DNA from: Jejubacter sp036620675
Lineage (GTDB): Bacteria; Pseudomonadota; Gammaproteobacteria; Enterobacterales; Enterobacteriaceae
Assembly (NCBI GenBank): GCA_036620675.1
Contig: JAZHEE010000015.1
Reading direction: 5' to 3' (one strand)
DNA: 64,000 bases
The first letter of the stretch is position 1; each line of letters begins with the position of its first letter. Positions 59,005 through 64,000 of this stretch are shown one piece after another. Made by a program: the position numbers and the translations under genes. Under the pieces are notes generated by a model. That model saw only the letters and a list, made by a program, of their open reading frames with translations. It ran no database searches and had not been told where the DNA came from.

Positions 59005-61003
59005 GTTTTCCCTTCAGCAACTTCCTTATCCAGAACCGATTCGGATTCAGCGCCGCCAGCGTCGCGGCCTCCAGCGGCAACGGCTCGCCGTTCATCTGCG
59101 CTGCCAGAATTTCAGCCGCAAGCGGCGCACTGCACAGCCCCCGCGATCCCAGGGCCCCCAGAATAAACAGATTCGGGTAAACCGGGGCCTTTTCCACCCG
59201 CTCGGGCGCGGCCGCCTGTTCTGCCAGTTGCGTATAGCGGGTGAGTGTTTGGTCATAATGGGGCACGGCGCCTACCATCGGCATATGATCGCGGGTGGCG
59301 CAGCGTACGCCGCTGCGTGATTCTCCGGTGCTGACATTCACCTCTTTGGCCCACGGCGCCCCGGGGAAGCAGTCGATCAACCGCTGGCGATTCTGCTGCT
59401 GGTCGTCTGGTCGGTAGCCGGTGCCGGTTTCCCCCCGGTGATAGCTGGCGCCGATGCAGTGCTGATCAAAGCGCGGGCTGCGCGGCGTCAGATAGCCGTC
59501 GTAGCACAGCACCTGGCGCAGCGCGCTCAGAGCAGGGGTGGTGGGAATATGGCTCACCTGACCAGCGACAGGATACACCGGCAATGATTCGCTTTGAGTA
59601 AAATGGGTGATGCGATGACCGCAGGCCAGCACCAGAGCTTGATGCTGAGCTGACCGGCCATCTGCGAAGCGCAGCATCCAGCCGTCGTCACAAGGCTGAA
59701 TAGCAGTCACCTCGTGGCGATAGCGCAGATGTAGCCCCTGTTCCCCGGCGAACGCAAGGGCGGCGGCGGTTAGCTGCGCCGGGCTTAGCCAGCCACCCTG
59801 CGGATAGCTGATGCCGCCGCAGCCGACGGCCACGCCAGTCTGGTGCTCGGCTTCGGCGGTGTCCAGACTTCGGGCGATATCGCCAGGCAGTTCCATGGCC
59901 AGCATTTTGGCTATCTTATTGCGGCTTTTTTCATCCCAGCCCAGTTGGGTCACGCCGCACCAGTCGTGATCGAAGGTTAACGGCAGGGTGTCGTAGAGTC
60001 GACGCGCGAAGGTGAACGCGGCGGGAAAGAAGTCCGCCAGCGCGGCATCTCCCGGATTCAGCAGCGGATAGAGTGCCCCCTGGCGATTGCCGGATGCCCC
60101 CTGCGCCGGCGCATCGTCCGCGCAGTAGAGTGTAACCTGCCAGCCGCGTCTGAGCAGCGCCAGGGCCAGCAGCGCGCTGGCGATGCCTCCGCCGATAAGC
60201 GCCGCTTCTTGCCCGCGCGCGGCAGGGCGGTAATACCATGGGGTTCGCTGATACTCCTCCGGAGCCGTTTCGAGCGTGCTGGTCAGCATTTCACGTTTGC
60301 GGCCGAAGCCCTTTCGCTTCGATATAGCGAATCCAGCCTCCTGCAAACCGCGGCGCACAAAACCGGCGGCGGTAAAGGTGGCGAGCGTAGCGCCGGGGCG
60401 CGCCAGTCGAGCCATACTGTGAAACAGTTTCGCTACCCACATATCAGGGTTCCTGGCTGGCGCGAAGCCGTCCAGAAACCAGGCGTCCACCTGAGCGCGG
60501 TAGCTGTCATCCAGTTGTGACATCGTCTGGTTAATATCGCCGAACCACAGGTCGAGGGTGACCGTACCGTTATCCAGCAGCAGTCGGTGACAGCCGGAAA
60601 AGGGGAGCGGCCAGTTGTTCCGGAGCTGACGGGACAGTTCCGCCAGTTCTGGCCAGTGACTATGGGCCCGGGCCATATCGTCCTGGGTCAGCGGGTATTT
60701 TTCAAAACTGATAAAGTGCAGACGCTTTAGTGTGGCATCGGGATGCGCGGCGCGAAAAGCGTTAAACGCCTGCCACAACGTTAAGAAATTCAGTCCAGTA
60801 CCAAAGCCGCTTTCGGCGGTGATAAAAAGCGCTCGTGGGTGCTCTACAAAGCGTTCCGGCAGCCGGTTGCCTCCCAGAAAAACATAGCGCGTTTCCTCCA
60901 GTCCGTTATCATTGGAAAAGTAGACGTCATCGAATTCTCGGGATACAGGTGTACCCTCTTCGTTAAAGTGGAGGCTGGCAGGTTGTATAGCAGATTGTTT
61001 CAC
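58961..61003 (-). CDS. mnmC: Bifunctional tRNA mnm5s2U enzyme MnmC
   Basis: 680 residues (E. coli 668). The N-terminal half is a SAM methyltransferase (FITAESGFGTGLNFLTLWQA, DAWFLDGFAPARNPDMW); the C-terminal half is an FAD oxidoreductase (AALIGGGIASALLALALLRR, ILGALGSRGLCSAPLAAEI). It completes mnm5s2U at the wobble base of several tRNAs. GTG start at 61003 gives MKQSAIQPASLHFNEEGTPV, as in E. coli. Odd point: after the conserved LLKGK the reading frame runs into a REP-like repeat and ends with RPHPNPLPKGEGAG. Confidence 0.95.
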   Translation of the reverse strand: MKQSAIQPASLHFNEEGTPVSREFDDVYFSNDNGLEETRYVFLGGNRLPERFVEHPRALFITAESGFGTGLNFLTLWQAFNAFRAAHPDATLKRLHFISFEKYPLTQDDMARAHSHWPELAELSRQLRNNWPLPFSGCHRLLLDNGTVTLDLWFGDINQTMSQLDDSYRAQVDAWFLDGFAPARNPDMWVAKLFHSMARLARPGATLATFTAAGFVRRGLQEAGFAISKRKGFGRKREMLTSTLETAPEEYQRTPWYYRPAARGQEAALIGGGIASALLALALLRRGWQVTLYCADDAPAQGASGNRQGALYPLLNPGDAALADFFPAAFTFARRLYDTLPLTFDHDWCGVTQLGWDEKSRNKIAKMLAMELPGDIARSLDTAEAEHQTGVAVGCGGISYPQGGWLSPAQLTAAALAFAGEQGLHLRYRHEVTAIQPCDDGWMLRFADGRSAQHQALVLACGHRITHFTQSESLPVYPVAGQVSHIPTTPALSALRQVLCYDGYLTPRSPRFDQHCIGASYHRGETGTGYRPDDQQQNRQRLIDCFPGAPWAKEVNVSTGESRSGVRCATRDHMPMVGAVPHYDQTLTRYTQLAEQAAAPERVEKAPVYPNLFILGALGSRGLCSAPLAAEILAAQMNGEPLPLEAATLAALNPNRFWIRKLLKGKRPHPNPLPKGEGAG

Positions 61004-61078
61004 GTAAGTTGCTCGTCTGGCAGGCAGTAGAACGATCTTAACGATGTGTGTAGGAGTGCGCAAATTTCCTGATTAATT

Positions 61079-61095
61079 CTCTGATCGGACTTGTT
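61079..61095 (+). promoter_or_regulatory. Candidate FadR activation site of fabB
   Basis: CTCTGATCGGACTTGTT, which fits the FadR consensus in the form used at activated promoters (fabA/fabB), 72 bp before the gene. FadR activates fabB in E. coli. Confidence 0.65.
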
Positions 61096-61096
61096 C

Positions 61097-61114
61097 GGCG
61101 TACAACTGTACGCT
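61097..61114. promoter_or_regulatory. FabR operator of fabB
   Basis: GGCGTACAACTGTACGCT, a near-perfect palindrome matching the FabR box (AGCGTACA-NN-TGTTCGCT). It sits 2 bp downstream of the FadR site, the known E. coli fabB arrangement, so unsaturated acyl supply can repress the gene. Confidence 0.8.
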
Positions 61115-61166
61115 ATTGTGCGACTCGAAATGACTAATCGTGCATTGACTTGCAAAGAGGTATTGA

Positions 61167-62387
61167 ATGAAACGTGCAGTGATTACTGGCCTGGGCATCG
61201 TTTCCAGCATCGGTAATAACCAGCAGGAAGTCCTGGCATCTCTGCGTGAAGGGCGCTCAGGGATCACTTTCTCTCAGGAGCTAAAAGACTCCGGCATGCG
61301 TAGCCACGTCTGGGGTAATGTGAAACTGGACACGACTGGGCTTATCGATCGTAAAGTTGTGCGTTTCATGAGTGACGCATCCATCTACGCATACCTCTCC
61401 ATGGAGCAGGCCATTCAGGATGCCGGGCTCTCTGCCGAGGCTTATCAGAATAACCCGCGGGTCGGCCTGATCGCCGGCTCTGGTGGTGGCTCTCCGAAAT
61501 TTCAGGTTTTTGGCGCCGACGCCATGCGCAGCCCGCGCGGCCTGAAGGCTGTGGGCCCTTATGTGGTCACCAAGGCGATGGCATCCGGCGTTTCCGCCTG
61601 TCTGGCGACGCCGTTCAAAATTCACGGTGTTAACTACTCTATTAGCTCTGCCTGTGCGACTTCCGCGCACTGTATCGGCAATGCGGTTGAGCAGATCCAA
61701 CTGGGCAAGCAGGACATTGTCTTCGCCGGCGGTGGTGAAGAGCTGTGCTGGGAAATGGCTTGTGAATTCGATGCTATGGGCGCGCTTTCCACCAAATACA
61801 ATGACACGCCAGAGAAGGCATCCCGTACCTATGATGCGAGCCGCGACGGCTTCGTTATCGCCGGCGGCGGCGGTATGGTTGTTGTGGAAGAGCTGGAGCA
61901 CGCGCTGGCGCGTGGCGCGCACATCTATGCGGAAATCGTTGGCTATGGCGCGACTTCCGACGGTGCGGATATGGTAGCGCCTTCCGGTGAAGGCGCGGTG
62001 CGCTGCATGAAGATGGCGATGGACGGCGTGGATACCCCTATCGATTATCTGAACAGTCACGGCACCTCCACGCCGGTTGGCGACGTGAAAGAGCTGGGCG
62101 CGATTCGTGAAGTTTTCGGCGACGCGACGCCGGCTATCTCTGCGACCAAAGCAATGACTGGTCACTCTCTGGGCGCTGCAGGCGTACAGGAAGCCATCTA
62201 CTCGCTGTTGATGCTGGAGCACGGCTTTATCGCGCCGAGCATTAACATTGAAGAGATGGACGAGCAGGCAAAAGGTCTGAATGTTGTGACCGAGCCGACC
62301 GAACGTCAACTGACCACCGTGATGTCCAACAGCTTCGGCTTTGGCGGTACTAACGCCACGCTGGTGATGCGTAAATTTAGCGCCTGA
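61167..62387 (+). CDS. fabB: 3-oxoacyl-ACP synthase I (FabB)
   Basis: 406 residues. Condensing enzyme needed for elongation of unsaturated fatty acids. Catalytic Cys163 (SSACATSAHCIG) and histidines in NSHGTSTPVGD and TKAMTGHSLGAAGVQE. Closely matches E. coli FabB. Transcribed alone under FadR/FabR sites and ended by an intrinsic terminator. Confidence 0.98.
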   Translation: MKRAVITGLGIVSSIGNNQQEVLASLREGRSGITFSQELKDSGMRSHVWGNVKLDTTGLIDRKVVRFMSDASIYAYLSMEQAIQDAGLSAEAYQNNPRVGLIAGSGGGSPKFQVFGADAMRSPRGLKAVGPYVVTKAMASGVSACLATPFKIHGVNYSISSACATSAHCIGNAVEQIQLGKQDIVFAGGGEELCWEMACEFDAMGALSTKYNDTPEKASRTYDASRDGFVIAGGGGMVVVEELEHALARGAHIYAEIVGYGATSDGADMVAPSGEGAVRCMKMAMDGVDTPIDYLNSHGTSTPVGDVKELGAIREVFGDATPAISATKAMTGHSLGAAGVQEAIYSLLMLEHGFIAPSINIEEMDEQAKGLNVVTEPTERQLTTVMSNSFGFGGTNATLVMRKFSA

Positions 62388-62402
62388 TTCCGGCGCTGTA
62401 AG

Positions 62403-62430
62403 AAAAGGGTCGCGTTAGCGACCCTTTTTT
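62403..62430 (+). terminator. Intrinsic terminator of fabB
   Basis: AAAAGGGTCGC, loop GTTA, GCGACCCTTTTTT, 16 bp after the stop. Confidence 0.93.
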
Positions 62431-62487
62431 ACGTCTGGTGGCGGGCCTGGCGTCCGCCCCATTCTGCGGTTTGATGGAGCCAGCAGC

Positions 62488-63666
62488 ATGTCTGCTATAG
62501 AACAAAGCAAAAAAAAATCGGCATCGGAAACGCAATCACTGTTTCGTATCGCCTTTGCCGTATTCCTGACCTACATGACCGTCGGGCTGCCGCTGCCGGT
62601 GATCCCGCTATTTGTGCATCACGATTTGGGCTATGGCAATACCCTGGTCGGGGTGGCGGTGGGCATTCAGTTTCTGGCCACGGTTTTGACCCGCGGCTAT
62701 GCCGGTAAGCTGGCGGATCAACGCGGCGCCAAACGTTCGGTGATGCAGGGGATGTTCGCCTGCGGTCTGGCCGGTCTGGCCTGGCTGCTGGCGGTGATTT
62801 TGCCAGTGCCGACAGCGGCGAAGTTTGCTCTGCTGGTGGTGGGACGCCTGATTCTCGGCTTTGGTGAAAGCCAGCTTTTGACCGGCAACCTGGCATGGGG
62901 ACTGGGTCTGGTCGGGCCACGACGTTCCGGTAAGGTGATGTCCTGGAACGGTATGGCCATTTATGGCGCGCTGGCGGCGGGGGCGCCGCTGGGATTATGG
63001 ATCCATAGTCATTTCGGCGTGGCGGCGCTGGCGGGCACGACTATTGCGTTGCCGCTGGTAGCGCTGCTGTTTAATGCCGGCGTGAGCCGGGTTCCGACCC
63101 ATAATGGTGAACGCCCGTCGCTGTGGAGCGTGGTGGGCCAGATTTGGCCCCAGGGTTTTGGACTGGCGCTTCAGGGGGTAGGTTTCGCGGTTATTGGTAC
63201 CTTTGTCTCCCTGTGGTTCATGAGCCGTGGATGGCCGATGGCGGGCTTTACCCTGACGGCGTTTGGCTGTGCTTTTGTGCTGATGCGTATTCTGTTCGGC
63301 TGGATGCCGGATCGCTATGGCGGGGTTCGCGTTGCCGTGGTATCGCTGCTGATAGAGTCTCTGGGGCTGGCGCTACTATGGCAGGCGCCTAACGCCTGGA
63401 TAGCGCTGACCGGTGCGGCCCTGACCGGCTGTGGCTGTTCGCTGATCTTCCCGGCACTGGGCGTTGAGGTGGTGAAACGCGTAGCGCCGCAGGTGCGGGG
63501 AACTGCGCTGGGCGGCTATGCCGCCTTTCAGGATATCGCCTATGGTGTGACCGGGCCGCTGACTGGCCTTCTGGCCACATCGATGGGATACCCTTCCGTG
63601 TTTCTTGCTGGTGCTATCAGCGCGTTATTGGGGATAGCGGTCACGCTGGCGGCGTTTCGTCGCTAA
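62488..63666 (+). CDS. yfcJ: YfcJ, MFS transporter
   Basis: 392 residues with twelve membrane segments, the same length as E. coli YfcJ. MFS motif regions: TRGYAGKLADQRGAKRSVMQ between TM2 and TM3, and RILFGWMPDRYGGVRVA in the second half; GFGESQLLTGNLAWGLG is typical of the subgroup. Putative drug or sugar exporter, substrate unknown. A run of nine A (62509-62517) in codons 8-10 is a possible slippage site. Same neighbour (fabB) as in E. coli. Confidence 0.93.
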   Translation: MSAIEQSKKKSASETQSLFRIAFAVFLTYMTVGLPLPVIPLFVHHDLGYGNTLVGVAVGIQFLATVLTRGYAGKLADQRGAKRSVMQGMFACGLAGLAWLLAVILPVPTAAKFALLVVGRLILGFGESQLLTGNLAWGLGLVGPRRSGKVMSWNGMAIYGALAAGAPLGLWIHSHFGVAALAGTTIALPLVALLFNAGVSRVPTHNGERPSLWSVVGQIWPQGFGLALQGVGFAVIGTFVSLWFMSRGWPMAGFTLTAFGCAFVLMRILFGWMPDRYGGVRVAVVSLLIESLGLALLWQAPNAWIALTGAALTGCGCSLIFPALGVEVVKRVAPQVRGTALGGYAAFQDIAYGVTGPLTGLLATSMGYPSVFLAGAISALLGIAVTLAAFRR

Positions 63667-63672
63667 TAAAAA

Positions 63673-63757
63673 GGTTTATCGTGGATTAGCGTGGAATGTT
63701 CGAAAGCGTAAGCTGAAAGCTGGCAGAATATGATGATGTAGTGGGCTGTTCCGTTCA
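63673..63757 (+). repeat. Dispersed repeat, forward copy next to the tandem array
   Basis: Starts GGTTTATCGTGGATTAGCGTG and ends GTGGGCTGTTCCGTTCAC, the same borders as the copies at 8594-8683 and 8748-8831. It leads straight into the 121-bp tandem repeat. Confidence 0.75.
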
Positions 63758-64000
63758 CTGCCGGGAAACTCCCTCTCCCGTTTCGGGAGAGGGCCGGAGT
63801 GAGGGGACAGGCGGCTTCGGCGCCCTGTTTCAGAACAAAAGCGGCGGAATATGACGATGTAGTGGGCTGTTCCGTTCACTGCCGGGAAACTCCCTCTCCC
63901 GTTTCGGGAGAGGGCCGGAGTGAGGGGACAGGCGGCTCCGGCGCCCTGTTTCAGAACAAAAGCGGCGGAATATGACGATGTAGTGGGCTGTTCCGTTCAC
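63741..64000 (+). repeat. 121-bp tandem repeat, two full units and a partial third, cut by the window end
   Basis: Units begin GTGGGCTGTTCCGTTCACTG at 63741, 63862 and 63983. The two complete units differ at one base (CTTCGG versus CTCCGG). Each holds a REP-like hairpin (CCCTCTCCCG-TTT-CGGGAGAGGG) and ends with AAAAGCGGCGGAATATGACG, a block shared with the dispersed repeat near nupC. No gene lies here. Confidence 0.95.

Noticed and set aside
1..64000. CRISPR arrays
   Set aside because: No regularly spaced short repeats with unique spacers; the only tandem arrays are the 6-bp and 121-bp repeats.

Overview
The window is a chromosomal segment of a member of the Enterobacteriaceae. Most genes have close Escherichia coli K-12 counterparts in the same relative order (ligA-ypeB-yfeH-yfeR-tRNA-gltX-yfeDC-alaXW-pdeA-nupC-mntH-ypeC ... 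glk-ypdBA-alaC ... argW ... mlaA ... fadL-yfcZ-fadIJ-sixA-smrB-prmB-aroC-mepA-yfcA-epmC-yfcL-mnmC-fabB-yfcJ). It is not E. coli itself: it carries ipdC between mntH and glk, a ccm (cytochrome c maturation) operon next to mlaA, with ccmH and ccmI as separate genes, and several gene blocks absent from K-12. Assignments rest on recalled family sequences, motifs and gene order; no database search was run.

Layout. 1-12 kb: ligA end, a transporter with its LysR regulator, the valUXY-lysV and alaXW tRNA operons, gltX, two small HTH proteins, a c-di-GMP phosphodiesterase, and nucleoside (nupC) and manganese (mntH) transporters. 12-22.3 kb: an aldo/keto reductase, indolepyruvate decarboxylase, glucokinase, the YpdAB pyruvate-sensing pair, alanine aminotransferase, the 24-residue protein YpdK, and an OFA-family transporter. 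22.6-31.2 kb: a FimB/FimE-like recombinase, a promoter segment bounded by 24-bp inverted repeats, a 2328-residue autotransporter and a LuxR-type regulator. 31.2-40.5 kb: a lipoprotein, tRNA-Arg (argW), a yfdC remnant, ccmABCDEFGHI and mlaA. 40.5-47.2 kb: an AT-rich island with two glycine-rich double-glycine-leader peptides, their dedicated C39-peptidase ABC exporter and adaptor, an unknown regulator-like protein and decayed DNA. 47.2-63.7 kb: fatty-acid uptake, oxidation and synthesis genes with visible FadR/FabR sites, plus housekeeping genes. 63.7 kb to the end: a 121-bp tandem repeat that runs off the window.

Two systems stand out. The first is a candidate phase-variation switch. The 24-bp inverted repeats (23 of 24 positions match) enclose a strong sigma70-type promoter that, in this sequence, points away from the autotransporter (OFF). 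The adjacent tyrosine recombinase is the obvious inverting enzyme. The second is a bacteriocin-type export locus with two Cys-free, glycine-zipper peptides that could act as a pair, and with no recognisable immunity gene. Both are accessory insertions between otherwise conserved neighbours.
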